From positions 1 to 64,000 of the forward strand of contig JAFWXR010000005.1 in assembly GCA_017517965.1 (NCBI GenBank): DNA of 64,000 nt, read 5' to 3'. The stretch's first letter is position 1. The number at the start of each line of letters is the position of its first letter. This document shows, one piece after another, positions 15,337-22,714 of this stretch. The position numbers and the translations under genes were made by a program. Under the pieces are notes generated by a model. It ran no database searches, was not told the origin of the DNA, and worked only from the letters and a program-made list of their open reading frames with translations. This stretch comes from Clostridia bacterium. Lineage in GTDB: Bacteria; Bacillota; Clostridia; Oscillospirales; Feifaniaceae.

Positions 15337-17448
15337 ATGTACGAATATCCTAACGTTAAGGTCTTTTCGACAGAGTTCTGCGGAAGACCGCTTGTTGTAG
15401 AAACAGGCAAATTTGCATTCCAGGCAAACGGCGCATGTCTCGTGCGCTACGGTGAAACCGTGCTTATGTGTACGGCTACCGCTTCAAAGAAGCCCCGTGA
15501 GGGCATCGATTTCTTACCCCTTTCGGTAGACTTTGAAGAAAAGCTCTACGCCGTTGGTAAGATTCCCGGTGGCTTCACAAAGCGTGAGGGCAGACCCAGC
15601 GAAAAGGCAATCCTCGCTTCACGAGTAATTGACCGTCCCGTTCGTCCTCTCTTCCCCAAGGATTTAAGAAATGACGTGGCACTCTGCCTTACGGTTATGT
15701 CGGTTGATCCTGACTGTTCACCCGAAGTTGTCGGCCTTGTAGGTGCATCTATCGCACTTTCAATTTCCGATATTCCGTGGAACGGCCCCGTTTCAAGCGT
15801 TGTTGCAGGTCTTGTTGACGGTCAGATTGTCCTCAACCCCACTGCAGAACAGAAGAAAAAGAGTGAAATGGCTGTAACGGTTGCTTCATCTGCAAAGAAG
15901 GTCGTTATGATTGAAGCAGGCGCAAACGAAGTTGACGATGACACTATGTTTGACGCTATCATGAAGGCTCATGAAGAAAACCAGAAGGTTGTTGAATTTA
16001 TAAACAGCATCGTTGCTGAAATCGGCAAGCCCAAGTTTGACTATCCGAGTGCTGACCTTCCGCACGACCTTTATGAAGAAATTTCAGCTTACTGTATCGA
16101 GGACGTGAGAAAGGCTCTCGACAACGGTGACAAGGCTGAAAGAGATAATGCTATCGCTGAAATCACGGATAAAGTCTGTGAAGAATTTGCAGAAAAGTAT
16201 CCCGAACAGAAGCATCTCTTCGGCGAAGTTCTCTACAAGATTCAGAAAATGGTTGTAAGAGAATGGCTCAAGACGGGTAAGCGTGTTGACGGCAGAGGTC
16301 TGCGTGATATGCGTGACCTTCATGCTGAAGTTGGACTGCTTCCCAGAGTTCACGGTTCAGGTCTCTTCTCAAGAGGTCTTACACAGGTTCTTACAATTGC
16401 AACTCTCGGCGCTATCAAGGAACAGCAGATGCTCGACGGTATCGACGATGAAGAATTCAAGAGATATATGCACCACTACAATATGCCCGGCTATTCAACG
16501 GGCGAGGCTAAGCCTTCAAGAAGCCCCGGACGCAGAGAAATCGGTCACGGCGCACTTGCTGAACGTGCACTTCTCCCCGTAATTCCTTCAGAGGAAGAAT
16601 TCCCCTATTCAATTCGTCTTGTTTCAGAGGTCCTTTCTTCAAACGGTTCAACGTCACAGGGTTCTGTCTGCGGTTCAACACTTGCTCTTATGGATGCAGG
16701 CGTTCCGATTAAGGCACCCGTTGCAGGTATCTCCTGCGGTCTTATCACGGACGGTGACGATTATCACCTCACGTTCACAGATATTCAGGGTATTGAAGAC
16801 TTCTTCGGCGATATGGACTTTAAGGTGGCAGGTACTCACAAGGGTATCACCGCTATCCAGATGGACCTTAAGATTGACGGTCTTACACCCGAAATCATCA
16901 GAGAAGCGTTTGAAAAGACTCATGAAGCACGTCTTTACATTCTTGACGAGGTTATGCTCAAGGCTATCCCCGAACCGAGAAAGGAACTTTCAAAGTACGC
17001 TCCCAAGATGCTCAAGACGGCTATCGACCCCGATAAAATCAGAGACGTTATCGGTAAGGGCGGCTGCGTAATTCAGAAGCTCTGCGCTGATTACGACGTT
17101 AAAATCGACGTTGATGAAGAGGGTAACGTATTCGTAGGTGCTGTTGACGGCGAAAAGGGTGAGCAGGCTATCAGAATGATAGAAATGATTGCTCGTGACC
17201 CCGTCGTAGGCGACACGTTTACGGGTACCGTTATAAAGATAATCTCCGGCACAGGTGCTATCGTTGAATACGCACCCGGTAAGGACGGTCTGGTACACAT
17301 TTCCGAGCTTGCTCCTACAAGAACGGAAAACGTTGAGGACGTTGTATCAGTAGGCGACACGATTCTCGTTAAGGTTATCAAGTACGACAAGGAAAAGAAC
17401 AAGACAAGCCTTTCAAGAAAGGCAGCCCTTGCAGACTTAAGTAAATAG
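15337..17448 (+). CDS. pnp: Polyribonucleotide nucleotidyltransferase (PNPase)
   Basis: The 703-residue enzyme degrades RNA 3' to 5' using phosphate. It has two RNase PH-like domains (about 10-215 and 310-530), an intervening all-helical domain, a KH domain (DPDKIRDVIGKGG, about 565-577) and a C-terminal S1 domain (about 620-690). Length is normal. The ATG at 15337 has AAAGGAG upstream. A MITE-like element begins two bases after the stop codon, and its internal hairpin may terminate the transcript. Confidence 0.97.
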   Translation: MYEYPNVKVFSTEFCGRPLVVETGKFAFQANGACLVRYGETVLMCTATASKKPREGIDFLPLSVDFEEKLYAVGKIPGGFTKREGRPSEKAILASRVIDRPVRPLFPKDLRNDVALCLTVMSVDPDCSPEVVGLVGASIALSISDIPWNGPVSSVVAGLVDGQIVLNPTAEQKKKSEMAVTVASSAKKVVMIEAGANEVDDDTMFDAIMKAHEENQKVVEFINSIVAEIGKPKFDYPSADLPHDLYEEISAYCIEDVRKALDNGDKAERDNAIAEITDKVCEEFAEKYPEQKHLFGEVLYKIQKMVVREWLKTGKRVDGRGLRDMRDLHAEVGLLPRVHGSGLFSRGLTQVLTIATLGAIKEQQMLDGIDDEEFKRYMHHYNMPGYSTGEAKPSRSPGRREIGHGALAERALLPVIPSEEEFPYSIRLVSEVLSSNGSTSQGSVCGSTLALMDAGVPIKAPVAGISCGLITDGDDYHLTFTDIQGIEDFFGDMDFKVAGTHKGITAIQMDLKIDGLTPEIIREAFEKTHEARLYILDEVMLKAIPEPRKELSKYAPKMLKTAIDPDKIRDVIGKGGCVIQKLCADYDVKIDVDEEGNVFVGAVDGEKGEQAIRMIEMIARDPVVGDTFTGTVIKIISGTGAIVEYAPGKDGLVHISELAPTRTENVEDVVSVGDTILVKVIKYDKEKNKTSLSRKAALADLSK

Positions 17449-17450
17449 TT

Positions 17451-17725
17451 GGACGTGTTCACATAGGAATGAATCGGTTTTGGCTTGATATTTTCCGTTA
17501 ATACTTCATAAAAAAATTCCGTAATACACAAAGTATTGCGGAATTTTTATTATTTTGTCTAAACGAAAAATCTCTAACCCAAAACTGCAAAGCACCACAA
17601 AAAGCATAATTCTGGACAAAAAATGGAAAAAGATCTCTATAATTCTGATGGTTATGGAGGTCTTTTAACACAGTTGTGCTTAAAATTATGCTTTTTGGGC
17701 GAATAATCCCTAAGTGAACACATCC
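17451..17725. mobile_element. MITE-like element, copy A, carrying a nested insertion
   Basis: The left end GGACGTGTTCACATAGG and the right end (reverse complement GGATGTGTTCACTTAGG) are inverted repeats that continue inward to about 26 bases. Inside are TTTTGG/CCAAAA arms and a hairpin, AAATTCCG...CGGAATTT. The 153-bp element at 31104 has the same ends and core. This copy is longer because of an extra segment at about 17589-17696. No transposase is encoded. Confidence 0.8.
17589..17696. mobile_element. Small element nested in MITE copy A
   Basis: Compared with the copy at 31104, about 103 bases are added after AAACTGC. The insert is bounded by AAAAAGCATAATT (17599-17611) and its exact inverse AATTATGCTTTTT (17684-17696), and TGC flanks the added segment on both sides. 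It encodes nothing. Confidence 0.65.
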
Positions 17726-17774
17726 TAAGTCGAGTGATGAACTCGGGGATTTTTTTATTTACAATTCGGAATTT

Positions 17775-17889
17775 CGTCCTCACAAACTTCGCTTAATTCC
17801 ATTTTGCTATCGCAAAAATTCCATCTGCTTCGTTGCTCGTCCTCTTCCCAACACAACGCACTTCGTTCTGCCTTGTGTTGGGAGCCCTT
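17775..17889. repeat. Dispersed repeat C, copy 1
   Basis: The sequence from CGTCCTCACAAACTTCGC through GCAAAAATTCCATCTGC to the CAACGCACTTCGTTCTGCC segment recurs, with scattered differences, at 37474-37590 inside the ribU riboswitch. AATTCGGAATT motifs flank this copy on both sides. Confidence 0.75.
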
Positions 17890-17998
17890 TTGACAATTCG
17901 GAATTAAGGAAGAAATTCCCGTGGAATTTCAACCGAACTTATTCACTCTTCACTATTACCTATTACTTCAACATCGTCCCGTTAAAAGACTGTCGGAA

Positions 17999-18205
17999 AA
18001 ACAGAAAATGCAAAGAAAAGAAAAGTAACCAAAAGAAAAGAAATAAAAATAAAAGAAAAGTAAAGAAAAGAAAATTAAATAAAAGAAAAGAAATGAAAAA
18101 TTATTTTTTCTGAAAAAATCGCCATTTTTTCGGAAAATATCCCACAAAGAAAAGAAAATAAAAGAAAAGTAAAGTAAAGTAAATAAAAGTAAATAAAAGT
18201 AAATG
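17999..18205. repeat. Purine-rich AAAAGAAAAGTAA tract with two palindromes
   Basis: Two hundred bases of A-rich units such as AAAAGAAAAG and AAAGTAAAG surround two adjacent palindromes, ATTTTTTCTGAAAAAAT and a TTTTCGGAAAA variant (18103-18140). The antisense reading frame is Phe/Leu/Ser-only and not credible as a gene. With the elements before and after, this accounts for the gene-free stretch 17449-18416. Confidence 0.65.
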
Positions 18206-18254
18206 TTCTCTGCACGTGCGTGCAAAAAAATTTTTAGGAAATCACAAAAAATAC

Positions 18255-18283
18255 TTGACAAATTCCGAAAATCCGAATATAAT
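18255..18283 (+). promoter_or_regulatory. Fully consensus promoter with no protein gene downstream
   Basis: TTGACA (18255-18260), 17 bases, then TATAAT (18278-18283). The next gene lies on the opposite strand, so the transcript would run about 130 bases to the terminator at 18383. Confidence 0.8.
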
Positions 18284-18289
18284 ATAACC

Positions 18290-18417
18290 ATAAGTTAAGG
18301 AATTCCGAAAATAACACGGTTTCGCTGCTTTAAGGGGAAGGCGTAGGGGCAGGGATGCGATAAATAGGGCTACACGTTGACAAAAAAACAGAGCAGACTT
18401 GAGTCTGCTCCTGTTTT
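18290..18417 (+). ncRNA. Candidate small RNA of about 130 nt
   Basis: The unit is defined by a perfect promoter and a strong terminator with no usable reading frame between (the one ATG is followed at once by CGA TAA). It has an AAGGGGAAGG segment and a G-rich stretch with four G-runs around 18333-18355 that could base-pair with mRNAs or form a two-layer quadruplex. It does not look like SRP RNA, tmRNA or RNase P RNA, and is short for 6S RNA. The function is unknown. Confidence 0.5.
18383..18417. terminator. Bidirectional terminator for the small RNA and the GNAT gene
   Basis: AGCAGAC pairs with GTCTGCT around TTGA, extended by ACAG/CTGT past a one-base bulge, with A- and T-tracts on either side. 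Confidence 0.85.
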
Positions 18418-18854
18418 TAAAAGTATTTTCTCATTCGGATGTGGTCGGTGGGGGAGTTCTTCATTAAATAAATCTCACCGTACGCCTCATACCCGTGCTT
18501 TTCGTAGAATTTCTGTGCACTCGTTCTCGCTTCGAGAATGAGAACGGGAGCACCCTTTGATGCAACCCACTTCTCAACGTCCTTGATAAGCATTGAGCCG
18601 ATGCCCGATTTCTGTACCGTATCGTCAACGCACAGAAAATCAAGACAGTATTCACCGTCAAGTTTGCCGACTATACTGCAGCCGAGCATCTTATCCCCGT
18701 CAAACGCCCCGATTATACGTGAATTCACTTCAAACGTGTAATCCTGGTCGTATATGCTAAGCCCTATCGGCACTCGCATAATTCTGTTACGAAGCTCACG
18801 CGTCATCTCGTATTCGGCGGAGCCGTATGTAATTTCTCTTAATTCAATTCCCAT
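18417..18854 (-). CDS. GNAT-family N-acetyltransferase
   Basis: The 145-residue protein has the GNAT core: DFLCVDDTVQKSGIGSMLIKDVE (acetyl-CoA loop near 80-86) and a C-terminal AQKFYEKHGYEAYGE segment. The ATG at 18854 lies two bases past the yebC stop, with GGAAGAG ahead of it; a longer frame would overlap yebC. It is the last gene of the seven-gene minus-strand run that starts with rimO. Substrate unknown. Confidence 0.88.
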   Translation of the reverse strand: MGIELREITYGSAEYEMTRELRNRIMRVPIGLSIYDQDYTFEVNSRIIGAFDGDKMLGCSIVGKLDGEYCLDFLCVDDTVQKSGIGSMLIKDVEKWVASKGAPVLILEARTSAQKFYEKHGYEAYGEIYLMKNSPTDHIRMRKYF

Positions 18855-18855
18855 T

Positions 18856-19578
18856 TTACTCTTCCCAGTTGTGCCATACGTTCTGAACGTCGTCATCCTC
18901 GTCGAGCATATCGATGAGGCGGTTCATAAACTTCAAGTTTTCGTCACCCTCGATTTTTGAATATGTAGAGGGAACCATTTCATTTTCTGCGGAAACGAGC
19001 GTGTAATTCTTCGCCATAAGCGCCTCTGCAACCGCTGAAAGTGCCGAAGGCTCGGTCGATATGGTGAATACGCCCTCTTCCTCCTCAAAGTCGGATGCAC
19101 CTGCATCAAGAGCGTCCATCATAACGGTATCTGCATCAAGACCTTCGCTTTCGATTATAATAGTGCCCTGCTGTGAGAACATCCAGCCGACGCTACCCGT
19201 CTGTCCGAGATTGCCGCCGTTTTTATCGAAATAGTGGCGCATATTTGCCGCCGTTCTGTTTCTGTTATCGGTAAGCGTTTCGACCATAAAGGCAACACCG
19301 CAGGGACCGTAACCCTCGTAGTTGATTGCCTCGTAGTTTTCGTTATCGTCAGCCGAGCTTGCCTTCTTGATAATACGGTCAATATTGTCGTTGGGCACGT
19401 TAAGTGACTTCGCCTTTACGATAAGGTCACGAAGCTTGGAGTTTGATTCGGGGTTGGGGCCGCCTGCCTTGACCGCCATACTCATCTCCTTACCGATTTT
19501 GGTGAAAACCTTAGCCTTTGCGGCATCGGATTTTGCTTTCTTGTTTTTGATGTTGTTCCATTTTGAATGTCCGCTCAT
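18856..19578 (-). CDS. YebC/TACO1-family regulatory or translation factor
   Basis: The 240-residue protein begins with the family hallmark MSGHSKWNNIKNKKAKSDA and contains YEGYGPCGVAFMVE and NGGNLGQTGSVGWMF. YebC proteins were first called transcription regulators; recent work ties the family to translation of proline-rich stretches. The ATG at 19578 has GGGAGAC upstream. It lies 25 bases after a YitT-like gene. Confidence 0.96.
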   Translation of the reverse strand: MSGHSKWNNIKNKKAKSDAAKAKVFTKIGKEMSMAVKAGGPNPESNSKLRDLIVKAKSLNVPNDNIDRIIKKASSADDNENYEAINYEGYGPCGVAFMVETLTDNRNRTAANMRHYFDKNGGNLGQTGSVGWMFSQQGTIIIESEGLDADTVMMDALDAGASDFEEEEGVFTISTEPSALSAVAEALMAKNYTLVSAENEMVPSTYSKIEGDENLKFMNRLIDMLDEDDDVQNVWHNWEE

Positions 19579-19603
19579 AATTGTCTCCCTGTATATTAAA
19601 AAA

Positions 19604-20461
19604 TTATTCCTGAATATGAAATCCGTTTCCGAAAACTGCGGTCGCATCGGAAAAGATTATGAATGCCTTATCATCCGTCTCCTTCACAATCCTGCGGAGT
19701 GAGGCGAGCTGATAACGCCTGATAACGACCATTATAACATCTTTTTCTTTGCCTGTATAGTGCCCTTTTGCGTGGAGAAGGGTAACGCCCCTCGAAAGAC
19801 CGACGGCTATCGCCTCAGCCATTTTTTCGGTATGCTCTGTCATTATGTGGACGAGTTTACCGTCATCCGCACCTGAGACGATTTTATCGGTCACGGTCGA
19901 ACTTACGAAAATGGCAATCACCGAATAGAGCGCACTCGTAACCTCACGGTAGGCGAGTGCCGCAAAGACGACAACGAACAAATCGAGTGTGAATATGAGA
20001 AATGCGACCGACAAAGCAGGATTTCTTTTCCTTAAAACACGCACGATTATGTCGGCACCGCCCGTCGTCGTACCGCACCGCATCACGATGCCAAGCCCGA
20101 TGCCCATAAGCGCACCGCCGAGTAGGGCAGAGAGCAGTCTGTCCTGCGCATAGGCGGGGATAAGTGCCGTAATATCGAGAAAAACCGACACCGTAAAGGT
20201 GGTCAGCACCGTCGAAATTATAAAGCTTTTGCCGATTTCACGGTAGCCCACAACGAAAAGCGGGATATTGAACAAAAAGCTCAGCGTACCCGTCGGCAAA
20301 AAGGCAAAAAGATGATTGAGTGCCGTGGCAATACCCGTTACACCACCCGGTGCAATATTATTGGGTGCCAAAAATATATTTACCGCAAGTGAGTACAAAA
20401 ACGCACCTGCACTTACAAAAAGAATTGTCTTAAAGTGGAATTTTTCCGATAAGTTCTTCAA
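19604..20461 (-). CDS. YitT-family membrane protein (DUF161 + DUF2179)
   Basis: The 285-residue protein has about five to six membrane helices (residues 10-190), the family pattern APNNIAPGGVTGIA near 35 and GTTTGGADI near 125, and a soluble C-terminal DUF2179 domain (about 205-280). I chose a TTG start at 20461 because TAGGAG lies 8 bases upstream; the frame runs upstream inside mrnC, but no start there has a ribosome site. The start lies inside the 3' end of mrnC, a 32-base overlap. A second YitT protein is encoded at 30249. Transport role unproven. Confidence 0.85.
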   Translation of the reverse strand: MKNLSEKFHFKTILFVSAGAFLYSLAVNIFLAPNNIAPGGVTGIATALNHLFAFLPTGTLSFLFNIPLFVVGYREIGKSFIISTVLTTFTVSVFLDITALIPAYAQDRLLSALLGGALMGIGLGIVMRCGTTTGGADIIVRVLRKRNPALSVAFLIFTLDLFVVVFAALAYREVTSALYSVIAIFVSSTVTDKIVSGADDGKLVHIMTEHTEKMAEAIAVGLSRGVTLLHAKGHYTGKEKDVIMVVIRRYQLASLRRIVKETDDKAFIIFSDATAVFGNGFHIQE

Positions 20462-20816
20462 GCCTCTCGCTCCTACCCGACAGATAAAGCCAGCCGATAA
20501 GCGCCTCAAAGGCGGTCGCCTTGTGATGTGTTATCGGTGAATTTTTCTTTGATACGGATAGTTTGGCATTTCTGCCCCTCATATATACGGAGGTTTCTTC
20601 CTCCGTCAGTAAGGGCAACACGATATCTGCCCACTCACTCTGCGCCGTGGCAGAAACGTATTTGAGTGCCGTGGTGTGAAGTGTGCCGTTGTCGTGCTTT
20701 GGCATTTCGAGAAGTTTTTCCCTTATCATAAGCTCAAACACCGCATCACCTATATAAGCAAGGGTGAGCGCAGGCATTGAGCGAAGTTCTTCTACCGTTC
20801 TCATGCACGGTGCCAT
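20430..20816 (-). CDS. mrnC: Mini-ribonuclease III
   Basis: The 128-residue protein is an RNase III catalytic domain without the dsRNA-binding domain: ALTLAYIGDAVFELMIR (about 17-33) with the acidic active site, and HHKATAFEALIGWLYLSG (about 95-112). In Bacillus this enzyme matures 23S rRNA. It overlaps the 3' end of cysS by 16 bases, a widely conserved cysS-mrnC order. AGGGTG precedes the ATG at 20816. Confidence 0.95.
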   Translation of the reverse strand: MAPCMRTVEELRSMPALTLAYIGDAVFELMIREKLLEMPKHDNGTLHTTALKYVSATAQSEWADIVLPLLTEEETSVYMRGRNAKLSVSKKNSPITHHKATAFEALIGWLYLSGRSERLEELIGKIPL

Positions 20817-22192
20817 TTTACACCCTGCGGTGTGTCTTCAAGAACTATGTTCATCGCTTTGAGTTTGTCTCTTATTGCATCGGCTGTGGCAAAATCCTTC
20901 GCCTTTCTCGCCTCCTGACGCTGTGCGATGAGTGCATCTATCTCTGCATCGAGATCTTCCTTCACTTCGCCTGCCCAGAGGTTAAGAATATTTGCAAGGC
21001 GGTTATAAATCTCGCCTGCCGTTTCAAGATACTCCTTCGATGCACCGTTTGATGCTGAATTTATCTCCCTCGCAATGTCAAAGAGGGCGGCAATTGCATC
21101 TGCCGTATTGAAGTCATCGTCAAGCGCTTCAAAATACTTTGCTTCGGATGCCTTTATTTTTTCAAGTGATGCCTTTTCGGCATCGCTGAGTTCACCCTCG
21201 GCGTGTGAAAGCAAGAATTCAATGTTGTCACGGCAATTCTTGAGCCTGTCAAGCGCCGCCTTTGACGAATTTATGATTTCATCCGAGAAGTTAATCGGAC
21301 TTCTGTAATGTGCCGAAAGCAAGAAGAAACGGATAACGCCGTAACCGTATTTTTCCGAAATGTCACGAACGGTTAAGAAGTTGCCAAGACTCTTACTCAT
21401 TTTCTGATTGTTTATGTTGATGTAAGCGTTGTGCAGCCAGTAGTTTGCGAAAGGACAGCCGTTTGCAGCTTCACTCTGCGCAATCTCGTTTTCGTGGTGG
21501 GGGAAGGTGAGATCCATTCCGCCGCCGTGAATATCAATGGTCTTGCCTAAAAAGCGATTGCTCATCGCAGAACATTCGATGTGCCAGCCGGGACGGCCAC
21601 GACCCCAAGGTGATTCCCAATAGGGCTCACCCTCTTTTGCGGCTTTCCAGAGTGCGAAATCAAGCGGGTCTTCCTTAACGTCACCCACTTCGATGCGGGC
21701 ACCGCTTTCAAGCTCGTCAATCGGCATATGCGAAAGTTTGCCGTAGTCTGAAAAACGGCGTGTTCTGTAATACACGTCACCGTTTACGGCATAGGCGTAG
21801 CCTTTTTCTTCAAGTGTCTTTATAAGCTCAATCATAGCGTCGATATTTTCCGTTGCCTTGGGATGTGTCGTCGCTTTTTTGACACCGAGTCCCTGTGCAT
21901 CGGTAAAATATTCGGCAATATATTTTTCACTTACCTCCTCAAAGGAGATACCCTCTTCATGTGAACGCTTGATGATTTTATCGTCAACGTCGGTAAAATT
22001 CTGCACGAAATTTACCTTGTAGCCCTTGTATTCGAGATAACTTCTGAGTGCATCGAACACGACAAACGGACGTGCGTTGCCTATATGGAAAAAGTTGTAC
22101 ACGGTCGGACCGCAGGAGTACATAAGCACTTCACCCGGATTTACGGGTACAAACTCTTCTTTTTTTCTTGTAAGGTCATTATAGAATTTCAT
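20801..22192 (-). CDS. cysS: Cysteinyl-tRNA synthetase
   Basis: The 463-residue class I synthetase has the HIGH-type motif FHIGNARP (about 36-43), zinc-binding Cys/His positions (including CGPTVYN and WHIECSAMS), KMSKSLGNF (about 267-275) and a helical C-terminal anticodon domain. Its start overlaps the pgsA stop by four bases. No T-box leader is visible; it is read as part of the rimO operon. Confidence 0.97.
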   Translation of the reverse strand: MKFYNDLTRKKEEFVPVNPGEVLMYSCGPTVYNFFHIGNARPFVVFDALRSYLEYKGYKVNFVQNFTDVDDKIIKRSHEEGISFEEVSEKYIAEYFTDAQGLGVKKATTHPKATENIDAMIELIKTLEEKGYAYAVNGDVYYRTRRFSDYGKLSHMPIDELESGARIEVGDVKEDPLDFALWKAAKEGEPYWESPWGRGRPGWHIECSAMSNRFLGKTIDIHGGGMDLTFPHHENEIAQSEAANGCPFANYWLHNAYININNQKMSKSLGNFLTVRDISEKYGYGVIRFFLLSAHYRSPINFSDEIINSSKAALDRLKNCRDNIEFLLSHAEGELSDAEKASLEKIKASEAKYFEALDDDFNTADAIAALFDIAREINSASNGASKEYLETAGEIYNRLANILNLWAGEVKEDLDAEIDALIAQRQEARKAKDFATADAIRDKLKAMNIVLEDTPQGVKWHRA

Positions 22193-22713
22193 TTGAGTAC
22201 CTCTTTGTTCTTGTAGATATAGTTTACTGCGGATATTACCGCAAGAATTGCTGAAACGGCAAGCAGATATACGCTGTAACAGGTTTCAAATACGGCGTAT
22301 TCGACCAGCATAACGAATATTGCAACGTCCTGCACGACCGTTTTTACCTTGCCCCACATATCAGCGGCGATGACACAGTTTTTGCCTGCCGCAAGACAGC
22401 GAAAGCCCGTTACGATAAATTCTCTCGTGAGGATGAAAAACGCCGACCATACCGTGATTTTACCGCCCCAGCCCAAGAATATTGCGATAAGCATACCCGA
22501 TAAAACGAGTATCTTGTCTGCAATCGGGTCAAGAAACTTGCCAAGGTCGGTCACAAGATTGTACTTTCTTGCAATGTAACCGTCAAGCCAGTCGGTAGAC
22601 GCGGCAATTAAATAGAGTATTGCTGATGCAAGATAGTTCCCCGAAATGAACAGATAAAAGAATACGGGACACATAAGTATTCTTGCCATACAGATTTTGT
22701 TGGGTAAATTCAT
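22189..22713 (-). CDS. pgsA: CDP-diacylglycerol-glycerol-3-phosphate 3-phosphatidyltransferase
   Basis: The 174-residue membrane enzyme makes phosphatidylglycerophosphate. The CDP-alcohol phosphotransferase motif D-x2-DG-x2-AR-x8-G-x3-D-x3-D is complete in DWLDGYIARKYN...DLGKFLDPIADK (about 41-69), and four to five membrane helices follow. It is packed between rimO (1-base gap) and cysS (4-base overlap). Confidence 0.95.
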   Translation of the reverse strand: MNLPNKICMARILMCPVFFYLFISGNYLASAILYLIAASTDWLDGYIARKYNLVTDLGKFLDPIADKILVLSGMLIAIFLGWGGKITVWSAFFILTREFIVTGFRCLAAGKNCVIAADMWGKVKTVVQDVAIFVMLVEYAVFETCYSVYLLAVSAILAVISAVNYIYKNKEVLK

Positions 22714-22714
22714 T

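Noticed and set aside
17968-18291. Open minus-strand frame of 107 codons across the A/G-rich tract
   Set aside because: It is almost only Phe, Leu, Ser and Tyr, follows from base composition, has no ribosome site and resembles no protein family.
18290-18417. Candidate RNA as 6S, SRP, tmRNA or RNase P RNA
   Set aside because: Length and sequence lack the hallmark elements of each, for example the SRP GGAAG/AGCAG apical loop, the tmRNA tRNA-like ends or a long 6S bubble.
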